This document shows, piece after piece, positions 31,347-41,184 of a DNA stretch of 51,847 bases. A program made the position numbers and the translations under genes. The notes under the pieces were generated by a model. It was not told the DNA's origin and searched no databases. It saw nothing but the letters and a program-made list of their open reading frames with translations. Each line of letters starts with the position of its first letter. Positions within the stretch are counted from its first letter, which is position 1. Source of the DNA: Pseudomonadota bacterium (GTDB lineage: Bacteria > Pseudomonadota > Alphaproteobacteria > Acetobacterales > Acetobacteraceae); contig JAJYXY010000146.1 of assembly GCA_021801465.1 (NCBI GenBank), forward strand, positions 1 to 51,847, given 5' to 3'.

Positions 31347-31497
31347 CGGTTGGTCCTCGGGCAAAGGTCGGGTGGCTCCCGGAAGGCGCGCCGGGACAGG
31401 GTCGCGGCGAAAACCGCCCCCCGCGGCAAACAACGCAGCGCCCGCGCCCTGTCAAGACTGCTTCCCGAAGGCGCGTGCCTTCTGTAGAAGCAGGTGC

Positions 31498-32691
31498 ATG
31501 TCCCGCTCCCCCCGCACGAGTTTCCCCGCCCCGGCGCTGATCACCACCACCGCGGCACTCGCCGAATTCTGCGCGCGCTTGCACGCCGAGCGCTACGTGA
31601 CGGTCGATACCGAGTTCATGCGTGAGCGCACCTATTGGCCGGAACTCTGTATCGTTCAGGTCGCCGGCGCCCAAGAGGTCGCGATCATCGATGCCGAGGC
31701 CGAGGGGATCGATCTCGCGCCGCTCGGCGCGCTCCTCGCCGATCCCGCGGTGTTGAAGGTGGTGCATGCCGGGCGCCAGGATATCGAGATTTTCGTGCTC
31801 AAATTCGGCGCCGTGCCGACCCCGTTGTTCGATACGCAAATCGCCGCCATGGTTGCCGGATTCGGCGACCAGGTCGGTTATGAGGCGCTGGTCGCGGCCC
31901 TCGGCGATGGCCAGATCGATAAGTCACACCGCTTCAGCGACTGGTCGGTGCGGCCGCTATCGCCGGCGCAGATTACCTATGCCGCCGCCGACGTCACCCA
32001 TTTGCGCACCGTCTATGAGCGCCTTGCGGCGCGGCTTGCTCGTGAGGGGCGTGAATCCTGGGTCGCTGAGGAAATGGCCGCACTCACCGATCCCGCGACC
32101 TACCGCGTCGATCCGGAAACCGCCTGGGAGCGGCTACGCTCGCGGAGTAGCAATCGCCATTTTCTGGCCATGCTGCGCGCACTCGCCGCCTGGCGTGAGC
32201 GTGAGGCGCAGCGCATCAACATCCCGCGCCCGCGCCTTTTGAAAGACGAGACGCTGATGGAAATCGCCGCGTCCGCCCCCGAAACGGCGGAGGCGCTGGC
32301 CCGCGCGCGCGGCATCTCGAAGGGTTTCGCGGAGGGGAAAACCGGCCAGAGCCTGCTCGAGGTCATCGCCGCGACCCGGGCGCTTCCCTTGTCCGCCCTG
32401 CCTGAGCCGCCGCGCGTGCGCGAAGGGCCGCGTCCGTCCCCGGGCTTGGTCGCGCTCTTGAAAGTGCTGCTTGCGGCGCGCAGCGAGGAGCACAACGTCG
32501 CCCCCCGGCTCCTTGCTTCCAGCGAAGATATCGAGCGCCTCGCCGCCGAGGAGGCGCCCGACATCCCAGCCCTCCATGGCTGGCGCCGCGAGGTGTTCGG
32601 CGAGGCGGCGCTGGCGCTCAAAGCTGGGCGCGTTGCGCTCGGCACCGCGGGCAAACGCATCACCCTCGTGCCGATCACGCCGGCCGGCTGA
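31498..32691 (+). CDS. rnd: Ribonuclease D
   Basis: RYVTVDTEFMRERTYWPELCIVQVAGAQEVAIIDAEAEGIDL...VVHAGRQDIEIF...DKSHRFSDWSVRPLSPAQITYAAADVTHL; HRDC-like C-terminus. Confidence 0.94.
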   Translation: MSRSPRTSFPAPALITTTAALAEFCARLHAERYVTVDTEFMRERTYWPELCIVQVAGAQEVAIIDAEAEGIDLAPLGALLADPAVLKVVHAGRQDIEIFVLKFGAVPTPLFDTQIAAMVAGFGDQVGYEALVAALGDGQIDKSHRFSDWSVRPLSPAQITYAAADVTHLRTVYERLAARLAREGRESWVAEEMAALTDPATYRVDPETAWERLRSRSSNRHFLAMLRALAAWREREAQRINIPRPRLLKDETLMEIAASAPETAEALARARGISKGFAEGKTGQSLLEVIAATRALPLSALPEPPRVREGPRPSPGLVALLKVLLAARSEEHNVAPRLLASSEDIERLAAEEAPDIPALHGWRREVFGEAALALKAGRVALGTAGKRITLVPITPAG

Positions 32692-32707
32692 CCCCGCTCG
32701 CCGGCGG

Positions 32708-33445
32708 TCAGTTCACCACCTGCTGGACATTGCCCATGCTGGTCGAGGCCCCGCCCATCTGCAGATCGACGGTGCCGGCGGTTTGCGAGGAGACGCCGGT
32801 GACGGTGCCCTGGACGGTGAACGGCACCGCGGTCGGTGTCGCGCCGTTCGCGCCGCCATAGATCGCAACCGTATAAGCGCCGTTGGGCTCCGTCGTGCCG
32901 CTACTCGACTGGCCGTTCCAGGTCCAGGTATTCGCCCCTTGGGTTGCCTGGACCGAGTAATTATTCACCTCCTGGCCACTGGAATTATAGATCGCGATCG
33001 ACACCGGCTCGGCGGCGGTGGTGGTGAAGGTGAGGGTTGCGCTGCCATTTTGCAGCGGCAACTGGTTGGTGTTGACGTCGACGGTTTTGCCGACGATCGA
33101 GGACGCCTGCAGCATCTCGTCGCCCTGGGTGAGCTGGATCAGCTTGGTCAGGCTGCCGTTGGTGTTGATCTGCTGCTCAACCCCGGTGAACTGCACCAGC
33201 TCGCTGGTGAACTGATCGGTATTCATCGGGCTGGTTGGATTCTGGTTTTGCAGCTGGGTCATCAGCAAATTAAGAAAGTCATTGAAATTACTTGAGAGGG
33301 AAGCGAGCGAGTTGCTTCCCCCGCTGGTGCTCGAATTGGTGGCGCTGGCACTGGAGGCGGTGGCGTTAGCGGCGACCGCTTGCGCGGCGGCGGCAGCGGC
33401 GGCGGCGCTGTTGCTATTTTGCGGGGAGGAGACGCTGGCGCTCAT
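32708..33445 (-). CDS. flgD: Flagellar hook assembly protein FlgD
   Basis: FNDFLNLLMTQLQNQNPTSPMNTDQFTSELVQFTGVEQQINTN; FlgD-type Ig-like region; downstream of fliK. Confidence 0.94.
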   Translation of the reverse strand: MSASVSSPQNSNSAAAAAAAAQAVAANATASSASATNSSTSGGSNSLASLSSNFNDFLNLLMTQLQNQNPTSPMNTDQFTSELVQFTGVEQQINTNGSLTKLIQLTQGDEMLQASSIVGKTVDVNTNQLPLQNGSATLTFTTTAAEPVSIAIYNSSGQEVNNYSVQATQGANTWTWNGQSSSGTTEPNGAYTVAIYGGANGATPTAVPFTVQGTVTGVSSQTAGTVDLQMGGASTSMGNVQQVVN

Positions 33446-33489
33446 CGGGGTGACAACTCCTATCGGCGAGGTGGCGATCGGGGGGCGGG

Positions 33490-35475
33490 TCAGGCGGTGA
33501 TATCGAGGCTGGTCTTGAGCGAGGACGATGCGGCGGGCGCGATCACGCTGGCGCCAGGGTTTGTTCCCCCAGGATTTGTTCCTCCAGGGTTTGTTCCCCC
33601 TGGGCCAGCCATGGCGCGGGGCGCGCGCTGGCCGGTGGGCTGACCTCCGCCACCGTGACCCGCCGCGCCGAAGCCAGCCCCCGCAAGAAGCGCGCCAGAG
33701 CCACTGGCGGCATTGGCTTGGGTATTGGCTTGGATATTGGCTTGGGCGTTGGCGGCGGCATTGCTCTCGGCACCGGCATGGGAGAAATCGGCCCAGGATG
33801 GCGGCGCTTTGCCACCAGAATTGCCGTCGGCACCATTGCCTGCGCTGTTGGCTTGAATGCTGGCGGTGGCTTGGCCGACGCCCGCGGTCGCGGCGCTCGC
33901 GCGATGTGCGCTGCTCGCCGATGTCGGGGCGAGATGAAAGCTCAGCACGCGGCCGGCGGTTGCGACGCCGGCGCGATCGAGGGCGGCATGCAGCTGCCCC
34001 TGGTCTTGCACCAGGGCGGCAAGTGTTGCCGGGCGCTCGGCAAGAATTTGCACTTGCGCCGGCCCGGTTTTCGGCTGGACCAAGGCAATCTGCACGCGGC
34101 CGAGGCTTTCGGGATGGAGCTGCACCGTCAGCTGTGCCGCGCCATTCGTATCTTGGGCGAAGGCAGCAAGGGCGGCCGGGGCTTGGCTCGTGATCTGGCT
34201 CGTGATCTGGCTCGTGATCTGGCTGGTGATCTCGGCGCTTGCAGTGGCGGGCCTCGCCGCGGCAGTGCCCGCCGAGGCGCCGAGAGCGGTTGCCTGCGCG
34301 AGAAGGAGCGCGCTCGCCCCGCCGGCTGCGCCATTCGCTCCCGATGGCGCCGCGCCGGCTGATGATGTCGCGGTGGCGATTTTCGTCGCCCCATGCGCCG
34401 TTGCCGTCTGGGTGCTCGCCGCCGGGCTGGCCGATGCGGGCGCCGCTCCGGCGGCGTCTGGCGCATGCGCCGTGGCCCCGGCGGGTGATCCGGACGCGGT
34501 TCTGGCTTGGCCTTGCGGTGTGGCTGAAGCACTAATTGGCGGGTTGGGTGCGTTCTCGCCGATATGGCTCGGGCTTTGCGCGTTCTCATGCGGTGGCGCG
34601 ATGTTTGGCGCGGCGGTGGTTGGTGGCGGTGCGTTAGAAGCTTGGGCATCAGATGGCGGCGCGCGCGGGGCCTCTGCCGTGGCGACGATGCGCGGCTTGC
34701 GCCCGGCGGCCACATCGCCGATGGCACCGGCCTCACTCAGGGCTTGTGAGGTCGGTTGCGTCGCTTTTGGCGGTGTGGCCGCTTGCGCGGAGGAAGGCGG
34801 TGTCGGCGTCACGACGAGCGGAATCGCCGCGGGCAGCGGTGCGGACGCTGCCGCGATCGAGGGAGTGCTCGCCGGAGTCGTTTTGGCCGTGTTGTCCGCC
34901 TGTTTTTTGGCGGTGGTATCGTTCGCCGCGGTATTTCGTTTTGCGGACGCGGCGATCGAGAGGGCATTGACCGAAGGCTCTGCACCCACTGCCTCCCCCT
35001 CTAACCTCCCCAATGGGGCTTCCAATGGGGCTCCCAATGGGGCTCCCAATGGGGCTTCCTGTGAGGCTTCCTGTGGGGCGGAAGCTTCGGGAGGGGCAGG
35101 TCGTGAGGCGTTGGCCGGAGGATTGGACGGCGCTTCCGTTATTTTCGGGGCGGCCGCTTGCGTGGTGAGCGCGGCAGTTTTTGCCGCCGGCGGGGGGAGC
35201 ATATTTTGCTCCCCGGTAAGCTTGGCATCTTGGCTCGGAACGCTCGTCTTGAGCGTGACCTGTTTTGCCAAGGGGAGGGCCGCTATTTGCGCCTGTTTTA
35301 GGTGGCTTACGAAATTCGCTGGTGCCGCGTCCGTCTCCGTCCCACGCGCAGCAGCGGTAAGCGTCGCCAGAGCGGCCGCGGCAGGCGGCGCGCTGGCGTT
35401 GCTCGCTGTGACCACCGCGCCAGAGGGCAGTGGGAGCGTTGGCAGGGAAGACAAGAGCGTGGCAGCCGGCGGCAT
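33490..35475 (-). CDS. fliK: Flagellar hook-length control protein FliK
   Basis: Ala/Pro-rich linker with C-terminal FliK core NGAAQLTVQLHPESLGRVQIALVQPKTGPAQVQILAERPATLAALVQDQGQLHAALDRAGV. Start MPPAATLLSSLP at 35475 fits the candidate sigma-54 site at 35524-35539. Confidence 0.9.
   Translation of the reverse strand: MPPAATLLSSLPTLPLPSGAVVTASNASAPPAAAALATLTAAARGTETDAAPANFVSHLKQAQIAALPLAKQVTLKTSVPSQDAKLTGEQNMLPPPAAKTAALTTQAAAPKITEAPSNPPANASRPAPPEASAPQEASQEAPLGAPLGAPLEAPLGRLEGEAVGAEPSVNALSIAASAKRNTAANDTTAKKQADNTAKTTPASTPSIAAASAPLPAAIPLVVTPTPPSSAQAATPPKATQPTSQALSEAGAIGDVAAGRKPRIVATAEAPRAPPSDAQASNAPPPTTAAPNIAPPHENAQSPSHIGENAPNPPISASATPQGQARTASGSPAGATAHAPDAAGAAPASASPAASTQTATAHGATKIATATSSAGAAPSGANGAAGGASALLLAQATALGASAGTAAARPATASAEITSQITSQITSQITSQAPAALAAFAQDTNGAAQLTVQLHPESLGRVQIALVQPKTGPAQVQILAERPATLAALVQDQGQLHAALDRAGVATAGRVLSFHLAPTSASSAHRASAATAGVGQATASIQANSAGNGADGNSGGKAPPSWADFSHAGAESNAAANAQANIQANTQANAASGSGALLAGAGFGAAGHGGGGQPTGQRAPRAMAGPGGTNPGGTNPGGTNPGASVIAPAASSSLKTSLDITA
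33554..33598 (-). repeat. 15-bp in-frame tandem repeat (3 units) in fliK
   Basis: ccagggtttgttccc / ccaggatttgttcct / ccagggtttgttccc; encodes (GGTNP)n. Confidence 0.93.
33712..33759 (-). repeat. 12-bp degenerate in-frame tandem repeat in fliK
   Basis: attggcttgggt / attggcttggat / attggcttgggc / gttggcggcggc; encodes (A-N-x-Q)-like repeats NAQANIQANTQAN. Confidence 0.88.
34185..34235 (-). repeat. 12-bp in-frame tandem repeat (about 4 units) in fliK
   Basis: ggctcgtgatct repeated; encodes ITSQITSQITSQITSQ. Confidence 0.93.
35012..35083 (-). repeat. 12-bp in-frame tandem repeat (4 good + 2 degenerate units) in fliK
   Basis: aatggggcttcc / aatggggctccc / aatggggctccc / aatggggcttcc / tgtgaggcttcc / tgtggggcggaa; encodes APLGAPLGAPLEAPLG. 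Confidence 0.93.
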
Positions 35476-35523
35476 GCGAAGACCCTTTCGCGCTGGCCGA
35501 ATGGGCGCAGCTACCAACCTCAA

Positions 35524-35539
35524 CGCAAATCCCGGGCCA
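35524..35539 (-). promoter_or_regulatory. Candidate sigma-54 (RpoN) -24/-12 promoter for fliK-flgD
   Basis: Minus strand TGGCCCGGGATTTGCG: GG-N10-GC spacing, close to TGGCACG-N4-TTGCW; about 50 nt upstream of the fliK start. Confidence 0.65.
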
Positions 35540-35742
35540 AGTGCCGCACGCGGTGAAACCATCGCAAAAAGCCGGGAAACGGGCTCCCTGCCGGGACGGT
35601 TTACCGCGCACGGCAAACCTTGCCGGGTCATCCTTGCCGGGCGGCGGGACATGCCTTGCTCGCCCGAGGGAAATTACTCACCCCGCCGGCAGCGGCATGG
35701 GCTTTTGCGCCTGCGTCTCGCGCTTTTGGTGGATCGCGCATC

Positions 35743-35758
35743 TGGCATGAATTCTGCT
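35743..35758 (+). promoter_or_regulatory. Candidate sigma-54 (RpoN) -24/-12 promoter for flgE-flgK-flgL
   Basis: TGGCATGAATTCTGCT: GG-N10-GC spacing, 59 nt upstream of the flgE ATG. Confidence 0.65.
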
Positions 35759-35817
35759 TTGAACTGCCCTAGCATTCTGACCAGAGATCCCATAACGCTC
35801 GCTAAAAGGGGAAAATC

Positions 35818-37143
35818 ATGTCTATCTTCGGCGCCTTGAATACGGCCGTCAGCGGCCTTACCGCCCAGTCCGATGCATTCGGCAATATCAGCCAGAACAT
35901 CGCCAACAGCCAGACCACCGGCTATAAGGAGGTCAATACCAATTTCGTCGATTATCTGACTTACAGCACAACGACACAGAACCAGCCGGGCTCGGTGGTG
36001 GCGCTGCCAAGCTATCAGAACGAAGTGCAGGGGACCATCGCGCAAAGCAGCGACCCCTTGGCGATGGCGATCTCGGGTCAGGGGTTCTTCTCGGTCGCCG
36101 AGTCCAACGGCACCAATAGCAGTGGCCAGACCACCTTCAACCCGTTGCAATATTACACGCGCGCGGGCGATTTCACGATGAACAACGAAGGCTATCTCGT
36201 CAACAGCGCCGGCGATTATCTCGAGGGCTGGAAGGCCAATTCCGCGACCGGCATCATCAATCAGAATCAGCTCGTGCCGATCCAGGTGAACCAGACGCAG
36301 TTCAACCCGGTCGCGACCTCAACTGCGGATTTCGCCGCCAATCTGCCGGCGACCCCGACCGCGGGCACACCGATGTCGTCCCAGGTGCAGATCTATGACG
36401 CGCTCGGGACGCAGCAAACATTGACCGTGAACTGGGCGCAGACGACAACGCCCGGGCAATGGCAGGTGACGGTTTCCTCGCCGAACAATCAGGGCACAGG
36501 AACGGCGCCGACGACGATCGCCACCGCGACGGTGGATTTTGGCCCGACGGGAGCCGACACGTCCGCGCCCCCAGGCACCATCAGTGGCATCACCCCCGGC
36601 ACCGGCGCCACCGCCTCGACCGCGACCAACGGGCAGGCGGCGACGCTCACGGTGAACGCCAATTTCGGCAATGGTACGCAGCCGATCACGCTCAATTTCG
36701 GCAATTACGGTCAGGCCAATGGGGTCACGCAATATGCCGGCTCGACCTATTCTTTGATCAATTTCAGCCAGAATGGCGTGCCCGCCGGCGCCTTCACCGG
36801 CATTGCCATTCAACCGACGGGCAACGTCGTCGCCAACTATAATAACGGCCAGTCGCTCACCATCGCGCAAGTGCCGATCACGACATTCAACAATGCCAAT
36901 GCGCTGCAAAGCCAGAATGGCCAGGCTTTCACCGCGACCGCAGGCTCAGGCAACCCGAGCAGCCAGGCGGCCAACAGCAATGGCGCGGGCGGGCTCGTCG
37001 TCGGCTCGGTCGAGCAGTCGAACGCCGATATCGCGACCCAGTTCACACAGCTGATCGTTGCCCAGCAGGCCTATAGCGCCAATGCCAAATCGATCACCAC
37101 CGCCTCGCAAATGCTGCAGACCGCGATCAACATGATCCAGTGA
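35818..37143 (+). CDS. flgE: Flagellar hook protein FlgE
   Basis: MSIFGALNTAVSGLTAQSDAFGNISQNIANSQTTGYKEVNTNFVDYL...C-terminal VEQSNADIATQFTQLIVAQQAYSANAKSITTASQMLQTAINM. Confidence 0.95.
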   Translation: MSIFGALNTAVSGLTAQSDAFGNISQNIANSQTTGYKEVNTNFVDYLTYSTTTQNQPGSVVALPSYQNEVQGTIAQSSDPLAMAISGQGFFSVAESNGTNSSGQTTFNPLQYYTRAGDFTMNNEGYLVNSAGDYLEGWKANSATGIINQNQLVPIQVNQTQFNPVATSTADFAANLPATPTAGTPMSSQVQIYDALGTQQTLTVNWAQTTTPGQWQVTVSSPNNQGTGTAPTTIATATVDFGPTGADTSAPPGTISGITPGTGATASTATNGQAATLTVNANFGNGTQPITLNFGNYGQANGVTQYAGSTYSLINFSQNGVPAGAFTGIAIQPTGNVVANYNNGQSLTIAQVPITTFNNANALQSQNGQAFTATAGSGNPSSQAANSNGAGGLVVGSVEQSNADIATQFTQLIVAQQAYSANAKSITTASQMLQTAINMIQ

Positions 37144-37168
37144 TCGAGAGATTGGAGGGGCTTGACAG

Positions 37169-38707
37169 ATGAGCGGCGTGGGAGGGCTCGAGACGTCGCT
37201 GGTGATCGCAAATAGCGGCATCGACAATATCGCGGCCAATTTCGCGGTGATGTCGCAGAATGTCGCCAATGCGGGCACCACCGGTTATGCTGCCGAAACC
37301 CAGAACCAGCAAAGTCTGACCTCGGGCGGCGTCGGCATGGGCGTCGCCAACGGTGCTGTCACCGTCTACGTCAATCAACAGCTCCAGGCCAATATCTGGA
37401 CGCAGAATGGCGATGTCAGCGCACTACAGGAAACGCAAACGGTGTTGCAGCCGGTTAATTCGGCGCTCGGCACGCCAGGGCAGGGGGGGAATCTCTCAAG
37501 CCTGCTCGGCAACCTGCAAAATGCGTTTTCGACCCTTCTCGGAACACCCGACAGCGCGACCTTGCAGCAAAGCGTGGTGAGTGACGCGCAAAGCTTCGCC
37601 TCCGGCATCAACGCGCTCAGCAACGCCTATACCAGCGCCGGGCAAACCGCGCAGAACAACATCGTCGCCTCGGTCGGGCAGCTCAACACATCGCTCACCC
37701 AGATCGGTACACTCAATACCGAAATCGTCTCCGGCCTCGCACAGGGGCACAGCGTCGCCGATCTGCAAAATCAGCGCAATGCCGCGATGCAGACGGTCTC
37801 GCAGCTCGTCGGCGCGCAGGCGATCCCGCAGGCCAATGGCAGCATTCTGGTTGCAACCAAAAACGGCCTGGTGCTCCCGACCGGGCCGGGCGCGGCGCTG
37901 ACCACATCGAATGCGACGATCGAGCCTGGATCGACCTATCCCGGCACCATTCCTGGGATTATGATGGGTGGTGTCGACGTCACCAATCAGATCACCAGTG
38001 GCAGCATCGGCGCGGATATTCAGCTTCGCGACACTACCATTCCGACCTATCAGGCGGAGCTCGATGAGTTCGCGCAAAACACCGCGAGCCGTTTTCAGGC
38101 CCAAGGGCTGACGCTGTTCACCAATGGCAGCGGCACCGTGCCGACCAGCACGGCCGCGCCGGTGCAATCCGGCTATATCGGCTTTGCGGCCCAGATCCAG
38201 GTCAATCCGGCGGTGGTTGCCAACCCGTCTCTCGTGACCAATGGGACCAATCCGATCACCCCCACCGCGACCGGCGCCAGCGCGTTCACGCCGAACCCCG
38301 CTACCGGCCCCTCGGGCTTCACGACGCTGATCAGCCGCGTGCTGAATTATACTTTTGGCGCCGAGGTCCGATCGGGGGTTGCGCAGCAGCCGAGCAATGT
38401 CACCGCGCTTGGCGCGAGCGGCATTCTGAGCGCGCCGTTTTCTGCGCCAGCAACGATCACCGATTTCGCCGCGACCCTCATCAGCGCGCAATCGAGTGAC
38501 ATCGCGACCACCAGCACCAATCTCACCGACGCCCAGGCGATGCAATCAAGCCTGCAATCGAGCTTCAAATCCGCGTCTGGCGTCAATATCGATACCGAGA
38601 TGGCAAATATGGTGCAGTTACAAAACGCCTATGAGGCGAATGCGCGGATCATGGCGACGGTGCAATCGATGTGGTCGACGTTGAATAGCGACCTCATGTA
38701 TGCGTGA
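37169..38707 (+). CDS. flgK: Flagellar hook-associated protein FlgK
   Basis: GLETSLVIANSGIDNIAANFAVMSQNVANAGTTGYAAETQNQQSL...VNIDTEMANMVQLQNAYEANARIMATVQSMWSTL. Confidence 0.93.
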   Translation: MSGVGGLETSLVIANSGIDNIAANFAVMSQNVANAGTTGYAAETQNQQSLTSGGVGMGVANGAVTVYVNQQLQANIWTQNGDVSALQETQTVLQPVNSALGTPGQGGNLSSLLGNLQNAFSTLLGTPDSATLQQSVVSDAQSFASGINALSNAYTSAGQTAQNNIVASVGQLNTSLTQIGTLNTEIVSGLAQGHSVADLQNQRNAAMQTVSQLVGAQAIPQANGSILVATKNGLVLPTGPGAALTTSNATIEPGSTYPGTIPGIMMGGVDVTNQITSGSIGADIQLRDTTIPTYQAELDEFAQNTASRFQAQGLTLFTNGSGTVPTSTAAPVQSGYIGFAAQIQVNPAVVANPSLVTNGTNPITPTATGASAFTPNPATGPSGFTTLISRVLNYTFGAEVRSGVAQQPSNVTALGASGILSAPFSAPATITDFAATLISAQSSDIATTSTNLTDAQAMQSSLQSSFKSASGVNIDTEMANMVQLQNAYEANARIMATVQSMWSTLNSDLMYA

Positions 38708-38722
38708 TCGGAGGGATGAGAG

Positions 38723-39838
38723 ATGAGCGGCGGAATTTCGAATAATTACGCGCTGCCCCCATCATCTTACGGGATGCTCGGGGAGTTGACCCAGGGCGCG
38801 AGTGCGGTTCAGACCCAGCTCGATACGCTGGCGCAGCAGGCATCCTCGGGCAATGTGTCGCAGACCTATTCCGGCCTCGGCGCCAATGCCGTGACCGATC
38901 TCAATCTCAATGCCGAGATCGCGCAGAACAATGCCTATGTCTCCAACATCACGGCCGCGAACAACAGCATCGGTATCACCCAGACGGTGATGAACCAGCT
39001 CAGCAAGATTGCCTCCGGGATTTCCGCGCAACTCGACAACATCACCGGCACGTCGATCTCGACACTGGCCGAGCAAGCGCAGAACGATCTTCAGCAAGTC
39101 GCCAATCTCCTCAATACCCAGAACGGCACGAATTATATTTTCGCCGGACAGGACGCGAGCAATCCGCCGGTGCCCGACGCCAGCACCATTGTCTCCTCGC
39201 CGTTTTTCGCCCAGATTCAGGCGGCGGTGGCCGGGCTTGCGACCAACGGCGCCGCCGCCACCATGACGACCGCGCTTACTGTCGCGAGTTCCAATGTTCC
39301 GGGCTCCGCCGGCGGCACCTCGCCGTTTTCCGCAGCACTCTCGGCGCTGTCGCTCAGCCCGTCGCCAAGCACCTCAAATTTTCAGGCGAGCGTTGAGATC
39401 GGGCCCGGCCAAAGCGTGTCCGCCGGCCTGCTCGCCAGTGTCAATACCTACGCGACGTCAAGCGGGCCGTATAGCACCGGCTCCTACACGCGCGATCTCA
39501 TGAATGCGCTGGCGATGGTCGGCTCGCTCACCCCGAACAGCGCCACCGCCGCGGGATTTACCGGCCTGATCAGCGACATCCAAACCTCGCTCACCGGCGC
39601 AATCGGCGCCATGGCCAATGAGGAGGGGGGCTTGGGCGCGACGCAGGATACGCTGACCGCGACCAGTACCACGCTCGGCAATGTCACCACCGCGCTGCAA
39701 ACCCAGCTCAGCACGGTGCAAGACGTCAACATGTCGCAGACGCTCTCCAACCTCACCATGGTGCAGACCCAGCTTCAAGCCTCCTACAAGCTCATCGCGA
39801 GCGTGCAGAGCCTTTCGCTCGCCAATTATGTCCAGTAA
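38723..39838 (+). CDS. flgL: Flagellar hook-associated protein FlgL / flagellin-like
   Basis: Helical flagellin-like N-terminus; LNTQNGTNYIFAGQDASNPPVP; C-terminal VQDVNMSQTLSNLTMVQTQLQASYKLIASVQSLSLANYVQ. Confidence 0.88.
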   Translation: MSGGISNNYALPPSSYGMLGELTQGASAVQTQLDTLAQQASSGNVSQTYSGLGANAVTDLNLNAEIAQNNAYVSNITAANNSIGITQTVMNQLSKIASGISAQLDNITGTSISTLAEQAQNDLQQVANLLNTQNGTNYIFAGQDASNPPVPDASTIVSSPFFAQIQAAVAGLATNGAAATMTTALTVASSNVPGSAGGTSPFSAALSALSLSPSPSTSNFQASVEIGPGQSVSAGLLASVNTYATSSGPYSTGSYTRDLMNALAMVGSLTPNSATAAGFTGLISDIQTSLTGAIGAMANEEGGLGATQDTLTATSTTLGNVTTALQTQLSTVQDVNMSQTLSNLTMVQTQLQASYKLIASVQSLSLANYVQ

Positions 39839-40969
39839 TCAGGTCGCAGGCTTCGTTGCCGCATCACTCCCGCCGATGATGATTTCGACGCGCCGGTTCT
39901 GCGGCTCGCGCACGCCGCTGGCGGTCGCGACCAAGGGATGGGTTTCGCCGAAGCCCCTGATCGTGATCGCCTCCTTGGCGACCCCGTCGCGCACCAGCTC
40001 GGCGGCGACGGCATTGGCGCGGCGCAGCGAAAGCGCCTGATTGGCGGCGGCGCTGCCGCTGCGATCGGTATAGCCATTGACGGTGATGCTCGTGTCAGCG
40101 ACGCGCGGCGCGTTTGCCGCCGCCTCGGCGATGATCGCGCGCGCCCGGTCGGTGAGGTCGGCGCGATCCCAATCGAAGAAGACGAGATAAGTCCGCGCTG
40201 GCGCCGGCGCCGGGGCCGCGGCCGGGGTGGTGCTGGCGGCCGCCGATGCCGCTGGCGGCGGCTTGACCGAGAAGGCATAGCGGAGCCCGACCATGAACAT
40301 TTGATTGAGGTTATCGGAGACTTCCTGGGTGCCGATGGCGTGCCCGGCGGCGCCGATCGGCCCGAGCGTCGCGCCGAAATGCTCCGGCCCGATCAGGCCG
40401 AGGAAGCGGTATTCGGTGGTGATCGAAAGCCCGGGCACGTGTGGGACGGGGAAGGAAAGGCCGACGATACCCTGCCCGGCGAGGCTCCCCGCCGTGCCGT
40501 TGCCGGTGAATTCGCTGCCGGCCGCTGGCGTCGCGACGTGGAGATTGCCGAAATTGGTCCATTGATAGCCGAGGCCGACGCCGAAATAGGGGAAAACGTA
40601 ACGCGACCCAATATCGAGATCGAACAAGGCATTGGCCATGAAGCCATAATCCTGCGTCGAGCCGGAAACCGTGCTCGGCAGCAGCGCGCCGGCCCGCGCG
40701 GAGAGCGAGTTCATCATCTCGTCGCCTTCGAGTTCGAGGCGGAAACCATTGCCGAACCCATAGCCGAGGCTGCCCTCGAAGGCGGCGCCGGCATTATATT
40801 GCAAATTGCCGCCGCCGAGGGAGCCAAGCGCGGGGGATGGCGTAATCGGCTGATTCATCAAGAGATTAGCCCCGGCGCCGCCCGACACGTAAAGACCTTC
40901 GATCGGTTGGGCCAAAGCCGCACAGGGTAACAGCGCGCCCCCGAGAAGCAGCCACGAAAATCGCCGCAT
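39839..40969 (-). CDS. Outer-membrane beta-barrel protein with C-terminal OmpA domain
   Basis: Signal peptide MRRFSWLLLGGALLPCAALAQ; barrel; OmpA domain TYLVFFDWDRADLTDRARAIIAEAAANA...TVNGYTDRSGSAAANQALSLRRANAVAAELV. Alternative upstream start at 40984. Confidence 0.93.
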   Translation of the reverse strand: MRRFSWLLLGGALLPCAALAQPIEGLYVSGGAGANLLMNQPITPSPALGSLGGGNLQYNAGAAFEGSLGYGFGNGFRLELEGDEMMNSLSARAGALLPSTVSGSTQDYGFMANALFDLDIGSRYVFPYFGVGLGYQWTNFGNLHVATPAAGSEFTGNGTAGSLAGQGIVGLSFPVPHVPGLSITTEYRFLGLIGPEHFGATLGPIGAAGHAIGTQEVSDNLNQMFMVGLRYAFSVKPPPAASAAASTTPAAAPAPAPARTYLVFFDWDRADLTDRARAIIAEAAANAPRVADTSITVNGYTDRSGSAAANQALSLRRANAVAAELVRDGVAKEAITIRGFGETHPLVATASGVREPQNRRVEIIIGGSDAATKPAT

Positions 40970-41184
40970 CACGCTTATCCTCACTTCTTCCTTGTCACCC
41001 CTGGCCTGGAAGCCACGGTCAGACCCTTCGATATGGGGTGAGGACGCTTGATTACCATAGCGTTTCGCCCCGCCGCGCGACCATCTGGCGAATAGGGCCT
41101 TGCCTTGTGCGCCGCAAGGGGCGAGAGAAACGCCTCAGCCGGGGCCGGCTAGAGGCTCGCCTGGCGCAGGGACAGAGATACGAC

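Noticed and set aside
33554-33598. CRISPR-like repeat
   Set aside because: Units are contiguous without spacers and in frame with fliK, so it is a coding minisatellite.
34190-35839. 549-aa plus-strand ORF
   Set aside because: Antisense to fliK; Ala/Gly/Val-rich translation with no recognisable motifs, explained by GC-rich codon structure and in-frame repeats.
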